64,000 bases of DNA from Mycolicibacterium sp. CBMA 234 (GTDB lineage: Bacteria; Actinomycetota; Actinomycetes; Mycobacteriales; Mycobacteriaceae), in the NCBI RefSeq assembly GCF_009729415.1, contig NZ_MPKW01000037.1, forward strand, positions 1 through 64,000, read 5' to 3'. A program made the position numbers and the translations under genes. How positions within the stretch are numbered: position 1 is the stretch's first letter; every line of letters starts with the position of its first letter. A model generated the notes under the pieces. The model was not told the origin of the DNA, made no database searches, and was given only the letters and a program-made list of their open reading frames with translations. Shown in pieces: positions 40,004 through 53,245 of this stretch.

Positions 40004-40110
40004 TTCGTAACGGGTGAGCGCCTGGCGGCGTCGCGAATCTTCACCAGACAGACATGTCGCCGCCCCGTCGCGGGACGTGCGCAGTTGCCCAGCGTCTGGA
40101 CAATGGCCGT

Positions 40111-40263
40111 ATGGATACCGATACCGGTCGTAGTACGCCGGGTCGCCGCGCCTGGGCCGACCCGCTGTCGTTGGGGTTCCAGGCGCACCGGCAGCTGATG
40201 TTGCTGCGTCTGAGGTGGCATGGCCGCCGTCTGGACACCCGTCCAGACGGCCAGCCGGACTGA
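40111..40263 (+). CDS. Possible 50-residue basic protein
   Basis: An ATG frame encodes MDTDTGRSTPGRRAWADPL then LQAHRQLMLLR-like basic helix-forming sequence, about a quarter Arg/Gln/Leu. Codon composition is GC-rich as in the host, but no ribosome-binding site is clear and no family is recognised. It could be chance. Confidence 0.25.
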   Translation: MDTDTGRSTPGRRAWADPLSLGFQAHRQLMLLRLRWHGRRLDTRPDGQPD

Positions 40264-40646
40264 CGCCTAATCGCTTGTGCCACCAGCGTTTTCCGGCGCG
40301 GCCCAAGGGCCGTCGAATATCGTCGGCGGCCGCCTCGGAGTGCTAGCGCCGACGGCTACCGGCGAGTAACCCGATTCTTAGGAATTCTTGGCCACCGGGC
40401 GTGACCAATGCCACATAATTGCTCGGTGCCGCCGATCGGCAACTCACTGACCTGCGTATTTATCGGGCCGCAACCCGGCCGTCATCGGCGCGTCCGGGTC
40501 AGCTCACCCTAAGAGAAGTGCAATAATCGGTACTAGCAGTGACATCAAAATTTTGGCGACGCCGAGCTGACGGTCGTGAGTACCGCGAAGCGGCCTTCAC
40601 GGGACAGTGCGACGGACTCCGAAACAGAGCGTGAAAGGCAGGCGTC

Positions 40647-42598
<1,952 letters not shown>

Positions 42599-42602
<4 letters not shown>

Positions 42603-43681
42603 CGGATCTGATCGGTGCTGATCTGGGCCTGACCGAAGCCCTCGGCAAGAATGCCCTGGTTCCGACCACGGACCAGCCGCAGAAGGGCAAGGACTTCACC
42701 AGCGACCAAGAGGTGCGCTGGTGCCCGGGTTGCGGTGACTACGTCATCCTGAACACCATCCGCAACTTCCTGCCGGAGTTGGGGCTGAAGCGCGAGAACA
42801 TCGCGTTCGTCAGCGGCATCGGCTGCTCGAGCCGCTTCCCGTACTACCTGGAGACCTACGGTTTCCACTCCATCCACGGTCGCGCCCCGACCATCGCCAC
42901 CGGCTTGGCGCTGGCCCGGCCGGACCTGTCGGTGTGGGTCGTCACCGGTGACGGTGACTCGCTGTCGATCGGTGGTAACCACCTGATCCACGCGCTGCGC
43001 CGCAACATCAACATCACGATCCTGCTGTTCAACAACCGGATCTACGGTCTGACCAAGGGCCAGTACTCGCCGACCTCCGAGGTCGGCAAGGTCACCAAGT
43101 CGACCCCGATGGGCTCGCTGGACCAGCCGTTCAACCCGGTGTCGCTGGCACTGGGTGCCGAGGCCACGTTTGTCGGCCGCGCGCTGGACTCCGACCGCAA
43201 GGGCCTGACCGAGGTTCTGAAGGGTGCGGCTGCGCACCGCGGTGCCGCCATCGTCGAGATCCTGCAGGACTGCCCGATCTTCAACGACGGCTCGTTCGAC
43301 CCGCTGCGCAAAGAAGGCGCCGAGGACCGGCTGATCAACTTGGTGCACGGCCAGCCGATCGTCTTCGGTGCCGAGGGTGAGTTCTGCGTGACCAAGTCCG
43401 GCTACGGGCTGGAGATCGGCAAGACCGCTGACGTCGACCCGTCGGACATCGTGGTGCACAACGCCCAGGTCGACAATCCGGCCTACGCTTTCGCGCTGTC
43501 GCGCCTGTCGGAGCAGAACCTTGAGCACACCGTGATGGGCATCTTCCGTCAGGTGAGCCGGCCGACCTACGACGACGAAGCGCGTCAGCAGATCAAGTCG
43601 GCTATGGATTCCAAGGCGCACGACACCGCTGCTCTGCAATCCTTGCTGCGTGGCAAGGACACTTGGACTGTCGACGAGTAA
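42599..43681 (+). CDS. korB: 2-oxoglutarate:ferredoxin oxidoreductase beta subunit
   Basis: The 360-residue thiamine-diphosphate subunit has RWCPGCGDY (about 40-48), [13 protein letters not shown] and the TPP motif [12 protein letters not shown] with downstream [16 protein letters not shown]. It starts inside the korA stop (ATGA), giving coupled synthesis of the alpha-beta pair. The gene mobA follows five bases later. Slightly shorter than Rv2454c. Confidence 0.96.
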
Positions 43682-43685
43682 TGCT

Positions 43686-44264
43686 TTGACCGAAGACGCC
43701 CCGCTGGCCGCAGTTGTATTGGCCGGCGGGGCGTCTCGTCGTATGGGGCGCGACAAGGCGACCGTACGGTTCCGCGGCGCAGCGGGGGAGACGACGTTCG
43801 TCGAGCAGGTGGTGACGACGCTGCGGGCGCGCTGCAAGCCGGTCTTCGTCGTTGCCGCTCGGGGTCAGGCGCTGCCTGAGCTGGACGCGCACGTACTGCG
43901 GGATGCGACGCCCGGGGTCGGGCCGCTGCTGGCCACCGCGCGCGGGCTGCGCGCTGCGGCCGACGCCGGCTGTCCCCGCGCCTTCGTGTGTGCCGTGGAC
44001 ATGCCATATCTGACCGTCGACCTGGTCGACGAATTGGCCGGGCGCGCAACGCATCTGGACGCCGATGTGATCCTGCCCTGGGACGGTCGGGACCACTATC
44101 TGGCAGGTGTCTATCGCACCGCGCTCGCGACGCAGGCCGACGAGCTGGTGGCTCAGGGGCGACGCAGCATGCGGGCACTGGTCGACACCGTCGATACGCA
44201 GCGCGTGGTGATGGACCGGCAGCGGGCGCTGGTGAACGTCAACAGCCCGGACGACTTCATCTGA
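43686..44264 (+). CDS. mobA: Molybdenum cofactor guanylyltransferase MobA
   Basis: The protein has the MobA nucleotide-binding loop [14 protein letters not shown] near its start and [16 protein letters not shown] later (metal-binding Asp). It attaches GMP to molybdopterin, making the dinucleotide form used by enzymes such as the nearby FdhF. The start is uncertain: TTG at 43686, five bases after the korB stop, gives 192 residues, while a GTG at 43650 would overlap korB by 32 bases. Order korA-korB-mobA matches Rv2455c-Rv2453c. Confidence 0.9.
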   Translation: MTEDAPLAAVVLAGGASRRMGRDKATVRFRGAAGETTFVEQVVTTLRARCKPVFVVAARGQALPELDAHVLRDATPGVGPLLATARGLRAAADAGCPRAFVCAVDMPYLTVDLVDELAGRATHLDADVILPWDGRDHYLAGVYRTALATQADELVAQGRRSMRALVDTVDTQRVVMDRQRALVNVNSPDDFI

Positions 44265-45467
<1,203 letters not shown>

Positions 45468-45505
45468 TTCCCGAAGCCTGAGAGCGCCACAAACGCTCGA
45501 ACGAG

Positions 45506-45549
45506 ACGACGAAGGGTGTCGGACCGCATGGTCCGACACCCTTCGTCGT
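45506..45549 (+). terminator. Terminator after rpfE, perfect 20-bp stem
   Basis: Arms 45506-45525 and 45530-45549 are exact reverse complements with a GCAT loop, 38 bases after the rpfE stop. There is no T-tract, but the stem is very stable. Confidence 0.85.
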
Positions 45550-45620
45550 TGCCTGAGGCACCTGGCGGGAAGGAGCCCGTCATGGCAGCCCGATCCGTCA
45601 CTTGATGAAACGATGGGCGC

Positions 45621-46433
45621 ATGGCGACGCACGACATCGCGACCAGCCTCGGCACCCTGCATCTCCAGGTCGCCGGCTCCGGTGACCCGATCCTCCTGAT
45701 GCCCAGCCTGCTGACCGACCACACGCTTTACGCCGCGCAGGTGGCCCACTTCTCCGGCGGGTACACCACAATCGCCGTCGACCCGCCCGGGCAGGGCGGC
45801 AGCGAGCCGTTGCGCAGAGCATTCACCTTCGAGGAGAGCGCCCGAGCCTACGTCGATGTCCTGGACGGGCTCGGGCTGCCCTGGGCGCATCTGGTGGGCA
45901 ATTCGTGGGGCGCCATGATCGGCGGCACGATTTCCGCGACGTTCCCGGACCGGGTCGGGTGCGCTGTACTGCTCAACGGCACCGCGTCGGAGGGTCCCAG
46001 GTGGGATCGCCTGCAGCTCGCGTTCGCGGCGCGGATGACCCGACTGGCCGGGCGCCCGCTCTTCGTGCGGTCGACGGTCGTGCCGCGCTTCCTCGGCGTG
46101 ACCACGCGCCGGCAGCGGCCTGACCTGGTCGAGGGACTGGTGGCGATGATCAGGCGCAACAACGCCCGGTCCGCCAGCTTTGCGGTGGAGAGCATCGTCG
46201 TCAGGCGTCCCGACCAGCACGCGTTGTTCGACCGGATCAGTGTTCCCACCCTCGTGGTCGCCGGCCGTGAAGACGCAAGTTTCCCGGTCGCCGAAGTCCG
46301 CCGGATGTCCGAGGCGATTCCAGGCTCGGAGCTGGTGGTCCTGGATCAGATCGGTCACCTGGCCGCATATGAGGCGCCGGACACCGTGAACACTCTCATC
46401 GAAGACTTCCTCGACCGCCATCGCAGCCAATAA
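45621..46433 (+). CDS. Alpha/beta-fold hydrolase
   Basis: The 270-residue hydrolase has the oxyanion region LLMPSLLTDH, DPPGQGGSEP, nucleophile elbow GNSWGAM (Ser about 93), an Asp after the sixth strand (VVAGREDASFPV) and the catalytic His in QIGHLAAYEAP. The order fits the catalytic triad of this superfamily. It lies between rpfE and an S9 peptidase, an insertion relative to M. tuberculosis. Substrate unknown; the peptidase gene follows closely and may share its transcript. Confidence 0.88.
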   Translation: MATHDIATSLGTLHLQVAGSGDPILLMPSLLTDHTLYAAQVAHFSGGYTTIAVDPPGQGGSEPLRRAFTFEESARAYVDVLDGLGLPWAHLVGNSWGAMIGGTISATFPDRVGCAVLLNGTASEGPRWDRLQLAFAARMTRLAGRPLFVRSTVVPRFLGVTTRRQRPDLVEGLVAMIRRNNARSASFAVESIVVRRPDQHALFDRISVPTLVVAGREDASFPVAEVRRMSEAIPGSELVVLDQIGHLAAYEAPDTVNTLIEDFLDRHRSQ

Positions 46434-46473
46434 TCGCGTGAGTCGGCGAGCCGTCGTGTGCTACCAACGGGGT

Positions 46474-48453
46474 ATGACCGGAACCCCTTTTGCCGATCTC
46501 GATGCCTTCCTCAAACTGCCCCGGGTGTCCGGGCTTGCCGTCTCACCCGACGGCCGTCGCGTCGTCACGATGATCAGTGAACTGAACGACAAGGGCAGCG
46601 AATATGTCACCGCCGCTTGGGAAATCGATCCGGACGGGCACCGCGCCGCGCGCCGGCTGACCCGCGGCGCCAAGGGGGAGTCCCAGCCGGCCTTCACCGC
46701 TGCCGGTGACCTGTTGTTCGTCGCCGCGCGGCCCGCGGAGTCCGACGCCGACGCTCCCGCCGCACTGTGGCAGTTGCCGGCCGAGGGTGGCGAGGCGCGC
46801 CGGGTTCTCGAGTTGTCGGGTGGGATCAGCGATGTGCACACCGCCCGCGCCGCCGACGTGGTGGTGGTGACCTCGCCGATGCACCCGTCCGCTGAGACTC
46901 CGGACGAAGACAAGCGACTGCGGACCCTGCGCAAGGACAACAAGGTGTCGGCGATCATGCACACCGGCTACCCGGTGCGGCACTGGGATCACGATCTGGG
47001 TCCGGATCATCCACATCTGTTGCGCGTCGAATCCGGTGCGGCCCAGGACATCACACCGCAGCCCGGCCTGGCCCTCAATGAAGCCGCCGTCGACATCAGT
47101 GCCGACGGTGGCTTTGCCGTCACGTCGTGGGAGGTGCCCTTCCCTGGGGCGGCGGTGCGCAGTCTGCTCGTCCGCGTCGACATCGGCACCGGCGAACGGG
47201 GAGTCCTCGCTGAGGACCCGGCGGCGGACCTCGGCCATCCGGCGATCTCGCCCGACGGCACCGCGGTGGCGTTCATCCGCGAGACGCATTCAACACCGGA
47301 GCACGCACCGCGGATCACCTTGTGCCGTCAGGATTTTGATGGCGAGATGGTGGAACTCACCGCGCATTGGGACCGCTGGCCGACATCCGTGACGTGGTCG
47401 CACGATGGAGCGTCGCTGCTGGTGACCGCCGACGACAATGGCCGGGCGCCGATCTTCCGGGTCCACCCCGACACCGGTGACGTCACTGCGGTGACCCGCG
47501 ACGACTTCGCCTACAGCGATCTTCGGCCGGTCGCGGGCGGCGCGCTGTTCGCGTTGCGTAGCAGCTATCTGACTCCGTCCCACCCGGTCCGGGTTGATGC
47601 CGACGGCTCCGTTGTCGTGCTGCCGTGCGTCGAATTACCGGAATTGCCAGGCGAATTGGTCGAGGTCACCGCGGAGGTGGACGACGGCAGCCGGGTGCGG
47701 TCCTGGATGACTGTGCCCGCGGGCGACAGGCCGGCTCCACTGCTGCTGTGGGTGCACGGCGGCCCGCTGGGCAGCTGGAACACCTGGCACTGGCGGTGGA
47801 ATCCGTGGCTGCTCACCGCATGCGGCTACGCCGTTCTGATGCCGGACCCGGCGCTGTCCACCGGATACGGGCAGGACTTCATCCAACGTGGTTGGGGTTC
47901 CTGGGGTTTCGCGCCGTTCACTGATCTCATGGCAGCGGTCGACGCAGCCTGCGAGCACCCGCGTGTCGACGCCGGCCGAATCGCCGCGATGGGCGGCTCA
48001 TTCGGCGGCTACATGGCCAACTGGATCGCCGGACACACCGACCGGTTTGCCGCGATCGTCACCCACGCGAGCCTGTGGGCACTGGATCAGTTCGGCCCCA
48101 CCACCGACGGCGCGTACTGGTGGGCCCGGGAGATGACGCCCGAGATGGCCGAACGCAATACGCCGCACCAGCACGTCGAGAACATCACCACCCCAATGCT
48201 GGTGATCCACGGGGACAAGGACTATCGCGTCCCCATCGGGGAAGGGCTACGCCTGTGGAACGACCTCCTGACCCGCTCGGGGCTGCCCGCCGACGAGAAC
48301 GGTGACACCGTGCACCGCTACCTCTATTACCCGTCCGAGGGGCACTGGATCCTGGCGCCGCAGCACGCGAAGATTTGGTACCAGGTGGTGCTGGCGTTCC
48401 TGTCCGAGCACGTGCTGGGGGAAGCGGTCGCCATGCCCGAAATGCTCGGCTGA
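46474..48453 (+). CDS. Prolyl-oligopeptidase family (S9) serine peptidase
   Basis: The 659-residue protein has an N-terminal beta-propeller (SGLAVSPDGRRVVTMIS, later HPAISPDGTAVAFIRETHS blades) and a C-terminal catalytic domain: WVHGGPLGSWNTWHW, nucleophile Ser in GGSFGGYMANW, Asp in HGDKDYRVPIGEGL and His in SEGHWI. Such enzymes cut short peptides, often in the cytoplasm; no signal peptide is seen. ATG 46474 is preferred, with a GGGG before it; GTG 46438 is possible. It starts 40 bp after the hydrolase gene. Confidence 0.92.
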   Translation: MTGTPFADLDAFLKLPRVSGLAVSPDGRRVVTMISELNDKGSEYVTAAWEIDPDGHRAARRLTRGAKGESQPAFTAAGDLLFVAARPAESDADAPAALWQLPAEGGEARRVLELSGGISDVHTARAADVVVVTSPMHPSAETPDEDKRLRTLRKDNKVSAIMHTGYPVRHWDHDLGPDHPHLLRVESGAAQDITPQPGLALNEAAVDISADGGFAVTSWEVPFPGAAVRSLLVRVDIGTGERGVLAEDPAADLGHPAISPDGTAVAFIRETHSTPEHAPRITLCRQDFDGEMVELTAHWDRWPTSVTWSHDGASLLVTADDNGRAPIFRVHPDTGDVTAVTRDDFAYSDLRPVAGGALFALRSSYLTPSHPVRVDADGSVVVLPCVELPELPGELVEVTAEVDDGSRVRSWMTVPAGDRPAPLLLWVHGGPLGSWNTWHWRWNPWLLTACGYAVLMPDPALSTGYGQDFIQRGWGSWGFAPFTDLMAAVDAACEHPRVDAGRIAAMGGSFGGYMANWIAGHTDRFAAIVTHASLWALDQFGPTTDGAYWWAREMTPEMAERNTPHQHVENITTPMLVIHGDKDYRVPIGEGLRLWNDLLTRSGLPADENGDTVHRYLYYPSEGHWILAPQHAKIWYQVVLAFLSEHVLGEAVAMPEMLG

Positions 48454-48524
48454 GTCTGATTTGCCGCACTCCTCATCGCAGCTCGTGCCTCGCCGCTTGA
48501 TCGTCGTACGGCTAGGTTTGCAGC

Positions 48525-49784
48525 ATGACTGCACCGCAGCGCGAATTCGACATCGTTCTCTATGGCGCCACCGGCTTCGTCGGCAAGCTGACGGCCCAAT
48601 ATCTGGCCCAGCACGGCGGGGCGGCGCGGATCGCGCTGGCCGGTCGGTCGGTCGCCAAGCTCACCGCGGTCCGGGATTCATTGGGCGCGGCCGCGCAGGG
48701 CTGGGAACTCATCGAAGCCGACGCGTCGTCGCAGGCCACGCTGGATGCCATGGCGGCGCGGACCCGCGTCGTCGTCACCACGGTCGGGCCCTACCTCAAA
48801 TACGGGTTGCCGTTGGTCGAGGCCTGCGCGGCAGCCGGTACCGATTACGCCGACCTCACGGGCGAGAGCCTCTTCATCCGCGAGAGCATCGACCTGTACC
48901 ACAAGCAGGCCGCAGACACCGGGGCCCGGATCGTGCACTCGTGTGGATTCGATTCCATCCCTTCGGATCTCACCGTCTACGCGCTGTTCAAGGCCGCCCA
49001 GGCAGACGGGGCCGGCGAGCTCACCGACACCGACTACGTGCTGCGCGGATTTTCCGGCGGGGTGTCCGGCGGCACCGTCGCCTCGATGATCGAGCTCTTC
49101 TCCAAGACATCCGAAGACCCCGAGCTGCGCCGGACCATGTTGGATCCCTACACGCTGACCACCGATCGGGGCGCCGAGCCCGAACTGGGCCACCAGTCCG
49201 ACACCCCGTGGCGCCGGGGCCGTGACATCGCTCCGGAACTCGCAGGCACCTGGACCGGTGCCTTCGTCATGGCCGTCGCGAACACCCGCATCGTGCGTCG
49301 CAGCAATGCGCTGCTCGGCTGGGAGTACGGACGTAAGTTCCGGTATGCGGAGAACATGAGTCTGGGCTCGTCGCCCATCGCACCGGTGGCCTCGGCGCTG
49401 GGGACTGCCGCCAACGCCGCCGTGATGGGCCTCGGCAGCCGCTTCTTCAACAAGCTGCCCCGCGGGCTGGTCGAGCGTGTTGCGCCCAAGCCGGGGACCG
49501 GCCCGAGCGAGCAGGCCCGGGACAACGGCTACTACCGCGTCGAGACGTACACGCGCACCACGACCGGGAAGCGCTACCGCTCCGTGATGGCTCAGCAGGG
49601 CGATCCGGGCTACAAGGCCACCGCGGTGCTGCTCGGGGAATGCGGTCTGGCGTTGGCGTTCGACCGGGACCGGCTCTCGGATTTGCATGGTGTGCTGACG
49701 CCGGCCGCGGCGATGGGCGACGTACTGCTCACTCGGCTGCCGGCCGCCGGCGTCACGTTCGAAACCGAAGCGCTGGGAGGCTGA
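48525..49784 (+). CDS. Saccharopine-dehydrogenase-like / trans-acting enoyl reductase family protein (Rv2449c-type)
   Basis: The 419-residue protein begins with a Rossmann fold (DIVLYGATGFVGKLTAQYLA), then VVVTTVGPYLKYGLPLVEAC, DYADLTGE and HSCGFDSIPSDL, all typical of the family containing Rv2953 (which completes phenolphthiocerol lipids) and Rv2449c. A reductase role on a lipid intermediate is likely but the substrate is unknown. Matching position relative to rpfE and valS supports orthology with Rv2449c. Confidence 0.88.
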   Translation: MTAPQREFDIVLYGATGFVGKLTAQYLAQHGGAARIALAGRSVAKLTAVRDSLGAAAQGWELIEADASSQATLDAMAARTRVVVTTVGPYLKYGLPLVEACAAAGTDYADLTGESLFIRESIDLYHKQAADTGARIVHSCGFDSIPSDLTVYALFKAAQADGAGELTDTDYVLRGFSGGVSGGTVASMIELFSKTSEDPELRRTMLDPYTLTTDRGAEPELGHQSDTPWRRGRDIAPELAGTWTGAFVMAVANTRIVRRSNALLGWEYGRKFRYAENMSLGSSPIAPVASALGTAANAAVMGLGSRFFNKLPRGLVERVAPKPGTGPSEQARDNGYYRVETYTRTTTGKRYRSVMAQQGDPGYKATAVLLGECGLALAFDRDRLSDLHGVLTPAAAMGDVLLTRLPAAGVTFETEALGG

Positions 49785-49883
49785 TTCGCGCACAGAGCGC
49801 GGAAGTGCTGTGCGTCGTCGCTGACCCGGCTAGTGTCGGCGACGAGGTTTCGCACACATCCCGGGGACATGAGGGGGACAGCC

Positions 49884-50492
49884 ATGGCTGGTCTTGACGA
49901 ACTGCTCAATCAGATTCCGACGCAAGAGATTGCGGCCAAACTCGGCGCTGATGAAGGCGAGGTGAACAGCGCCGTACAACAACTGGTGCCGCTGCTGGTG
50001 GGCGGTCTGCAGCACACCGCGCAGGACCCCGATCACGCGGCCGGCATCGAAAACGACGCCGCCGACCACGCGGCGAGCGGTCTGCTCGACGGCGGCGTCG
50101 CGGTCGATCAGGTCAACCAGGATCAGGGCGCCGATGCCATCGCGAAAATCTTCGGCGGCAACGACAGCGGCCAGGTCGCGTCGGCACTGGCGGGCGGCGG
50201 TGCCGGAAACAGTCAGTTGATCCAGCAGCTGCTGCCGATCCTGGCGCCCATCGTGCTGGCCTACATCGGTAAGCAGTTGGGCGGCGGCGCTGCTGCTGCG
50301 CCTGCGGCGTCCGGTGGCGGCCTCGGTGACGTCCTGGGCAACATCCTCGGCGGCGCGCTCGGCAACAAGTCCGGCGGCGCTGGAGACAACCCGCTCGGCA
50401 ACATCCTGGGCAGCGTCCTCGGTGGTGGCGGTAACAAGGGCGCCGGTGACGTGCTCGGCAATGTTCTCGGCGGGTTGTTCGGCCGCAAGTAG
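49884..50492 (+). CDS. DUF937 (YidB-like) protein
   Basis: The 202-residue protein has the DUF937 region (LDELLNQIPTQEIAAKLGADEGEVNSAVQQLVPLLVGGL and later QLIQQLLPILAPIVLAYIGKQLG), followed by Gly/Leu repeats of the type GDVLGNILGGALG repeated four times. GAGGGGG precedes ATG 49884. Function is unknown. It is inserted between the Rv2449c and valS counterparts. Confidence 0.85.
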   Translation: MAGLDELLNQIPTQEIAAKLGADEGEVNSAVQQLVPLLVGGLQHTAQDPDHAAGIENDAADHAASGLLDGGVAVDQVNQDQGADAIAKIFGGNDSGQVASALAGGGAGNSQLIQQLLPILAPIVLAYIGKQLGGGAAAAPAASGGGLGDVLGNILGGALGNKSGGAGDNPLGNILGSVLGGGGNKGAGDVLGNVLGGLFGRK

Positions 50493-50498
50493 CCCGCG

Positions 50499-50548
50499 CA
50501 GGCGTAAATGTGCCCATGACGTCGTCTTTTAGGGCACATTTACGTCTG
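50499..50548 (+). terminator. Terminator hairpin after the DUF937 gene
   Basis: Arms of 17 bases (50499-50515 and 50532-50548; core CGTAAATGTGCCC / GGGCACATTTACG) pair with one G-T wobble around a 16-base loop, between the DUF937 stop and valS. Confidence 0.75.
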
Positions 50549-50575
50549 CTCCCGGGGCTTACCTAGAATTGGCCG

Positions 50576-53245
50576 GTGACTGCCAGCGATACACCTGATC
50601 CCGCCGCCGTGACTGCGGCTGACGCTCTGCCCAAAACGTGGGATCCGAGCGCGGTAGAAGCTGACATGTATCAGGGCTGGGTTGACGCCGGATACTTCAC
50701 CGCGGACCCGTCCAGCGACAAGCCTCCGTACTCCATCGTGCTCCCGCCGCCGAACGTGACCGGCAGCCTGCACATGGGCCACGCGCTCGACCACACCCTG
50801 ATGGATGCGCTGACCCGGCGGAAGCGCATGCAGGGTTACGAGGTGCTGTGGTTGCCCGGCATGGATCACGCCGGCATCGCCACGCAGAGCTTGGTCGAGA
50901 AGCAGCTCGCCGCCGCCGGCCAGACCAAGGAAGACTTCGGCCGCGAGGGCTTCGTGGAGAAGGTCTGGGAGTGGAAGCGGGAGTCCGGCGGCACCATCGG
51001 CGGCCAGATGCGCCGCCTCGGCGACGGTGTCGACTGGAGCCGCGACCGGTTCACCATGGACGAAGGCCTGTCGCGCGCCGTCCGCACCATCTTCAAGCGG
51101 CTGTTTGATGCCGGTTTGATCTACCGGGCCGAGCGGCTGGTCAACTGGTCGCCGGTCCTGGAGACGGCGATCTCCGACCTCGAGGTGAAGTACGACGACG
51201 TCGAGGGCGAACTGGTGTCGTTCCGGTACGGCTCGATGGACGACGCCGAGCCCCACATCGTGGTGGCCACCACTCGCGTCGAGACCATGCTCGGCGACAC
51301 CGCGATCGCGGTGCACCCCGACGACGACCGCTACCGTGCGCTGGTCGGCACCACGCTGCCGCACCCTTTCCTGGATCGCGACATCATCATCGTGGCCGAC
51401 GAGCACGTCGACCCCGAATTCGGTACCGGCGCAGTCAAAGTCACGCCAGCCCACGATCCCAACGACTTCGAGATCGGCATGCGGCACAACCTGCCGATGC
51501 CGTCCATCATGGACACCAAGGGCGCAATCGCCGGTACCGGAACTGAATTCGACGGCATGGACCGCTTCGAAGCCCGGATCAAGGTGCGCGAGAAGCTGGC
51601 CGCCGAGGGCCGCATCGTCGCCGAGAAGCGGCCGTACCTGCACAGCGTCGGGCACTCCGAGCGCAGCGGCGAGGCCATCGAGCCGCGGCTGTCCATGCAG
51701 TGGTGGGTCAAGGTGGAGTCACTGGCCAAGGCCGCAGGCGACGCCGTTCGCGGCGGCGACACCGTGATTCACCCGACCAGCCTCGAACCCCGCTGGTTCG
51801 CGTGGGTCGACGATATGCACGACTGGTGCATCTCGCGTCAGCTCTGGTGGGGCCACCGCATCCCGATCTGGCACGGACCGGACGGCGAGACCGTCTGCGT
51901 CGGCCCGGACGAGGAACCGCCTGCCGGTTGGGAGCAGGACCCCGACGTGCTGGACACCTGGTTCTCGTCGGCACTGTGGCCCTTCTCCACGATGGGCTGG
52001 CCGGAGAAGACCCCGGAACTCGAGAAGTTCTATCCGACAACGGTTCTGGTCACGGGCTACGACATCTTGTTCTTCTGGGTGGCCCGCATGATGATGTTCG
52101 GCACCTTCGTGGCCGACGATCCGGTGCTCGACGGAGCCAAGGTCCCCTTCGAGAACGTCTTCCTGCACGGGCTGATTCGCGATCAGTTCGGGCAGAAGAT
52201 GAGTAAGTCCAAGGGCAACGGCATCGATCCGCTCGACTGGGTTGAGATGTTCGGAGCCGATGCACTGCGCTTCACCCTGGCCCGCGGCGCCAGCCCCGGT
52301 GGCGACCTGTCCATCGGTGAGGACCACGCCCGCGCGTCGCGCAACTTCGCGACGAAGCTGTTCAACGCAACGCGTTTCGCGATGATGAACGGTGCGGCGC
52401 TTGGTGAGCTACCAACCGAGGACGAACTGACCGACGCCGACCGCTGGATTCTGGGCCGGCTCGAAGAGGTCCGCGTCGAGGTTGACAACACCTTGGAGCG
52501 CTACGAGTTCAGCCGCGCCTGCGAGGCGCTGTACCACTTCGCGTGGGACGAGTTCTGTGACTGGTATCTGGAGCTCGCGAAAGCTCAACTGTTCGAAGGC
52601 GGTTCGCGCGCCGAGCACACCAAGGCCGTGCTGGCCGCGGTGCTCGACGTGCTGCTCAAGCTGCTGCACCCGGTGATGCCATTCGTCACCGAGGCGCTGT
52701 GGAAGTCGCTGACCGGTGGCGAGTCGGTGGTCATCGCCGAGTGGCCGCAGGCCTCCGGTGTCGAGCTCGATCAGGTTTCCGCCGGGCGGATCACCGACAT
52801 GCAAAAGCTCATAACCGAGGTGCGCCGGTTCCGTAGCGACCAGGGCCTCAATGATCGGCAGAAGGTGCCCGCCCGCCTGGTGGGCATCAGCGAGGCCGAC
52901 CTCGACGCCCAGGTGGCCGCGGTGACGTCGCTGGCCTGGCTGACCGAGCCGGCCGACGACTTCAACCCCTCTGCGGCAGTGGAGGTTCGGCTGTCCAAGG
53001 GCACTGTCGTGGTCGAGGTGGACACCTCGGGCACCGTGGACGTCGCCGCCGAACGGCGCCGGCTGGAGAAGGACCTGGCCGCCGCGCAGAAGGAACTTGC
53101 CCAAACCGCAGGCAAATTGGGCAACGAGGCTTTCCTGGCCAAAGCGCCCGAGGACGTCGTCGCCAAGATCAAGGCCCGTCAGCAGTTGGCCACCGAAGAG
53201 GTCGACCGGATCAACGCCCGGCTCGCCGGCTTGCCGTCCGCATGA
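50576..53245 (+). CDS. valS: Valyl-tRNA synthetase
   Basis: The 889-residue class I synthetase has the HIGH-type [14 protein letters not shown] (about 57-70), an editing domain, the KMSKS loop [13 protein letters not shown] (about 540), an anticodon-binding helical domain and a C-terminal coiled coil ([21 protein letters not shown]). It charges tRNA-Val. GTG start. It heads the valS-folC-DUF4233 operon with four-base overlaps, as in Rv2448c-Rv2446c. Confidence 0.98.
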   Translation: MTASDTPDPAAVTAADALPKTWDPSAVEADMYQGWVDAGYFTADPSSDKPPYSIVLPPPNVTGSLHMGHALDHTLMDALTRRKRMQGYEVLWLPGMDHAGIATQSLVEKQLAAAGQTKEDFGREGFVEKVWEWKRESGGTIGGQMRRLGDGVDWSRDRFTMDEGLSRAVRTIFKRLFDAGLIYRAERLVNWSPVLETAISDLEVKYDDVEGELVSFRYGSMDDAEPHIVVATTRVETMLGDTAIAVHPDDDRYRALVGTTLPHPFLDRDIIIVADEHVDPEFGTGAVKVTPAHDPNDFEIGMRHNLPMPSIMDTKGAIAGTGTEFDGMDRFEARIKVREKLAAEGRIVAEKRPYLHSVGHSERSGEAIEPRLSMQWWVKVESLAKAAGDAVRGGDTVIHPTSLEPRWFAWVDDMHDWCISRQLWWGHRIPIWHGPDGETVCVGPDEEPPAGWEQDPDVLDTWFSSALWPFSTMGWPEKTPELEKFYPTTVLVTGYDILFFWVARMMMFGTFVADDPVLDGAKVPFENVFLHGLIRDQFGQKMSKSKGNGIDPLDWVEMFGADALRFTLARGASPGGDLSIGEDHARASRNFATKLFNATRFAMMNGAALGELPTEDELTDADRWILGRLEEVRVEVDNTLERYEFSRACEALYHFAWDEFCDWYLELAKAQLFEGGSRAEHTKAVLAAVLDVLLKLLHPVMPFVTEALWKSLTGGESVVIAEWPQASGVELDQVSAGRITDMQKLITEVRRFRSDQGLNDRQKVPARLVGISEADLDAQVAAVTSLAWLTEPADDFNPSAAVEVRLSKGTVVVEVDTSGTVDVAAERRRLEKDLAAAQKELAQTAGKLGNEAFLAKAPEDVVAKIKARQQLATEEVDRINARLAGLPSA

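Larger units (their letters stand above)
39908..40646. other. 739-bp region between divergent fdhF and korA
   Basis: It contains palindromes near fdhF (39967-40003) and a doubtful 50-codon frame (40111-40263). The right half (about 40264-40646) shows no gene and presumably holds the korA promoter. No promoter box could be fixed with confidence. Confidence 0.5.
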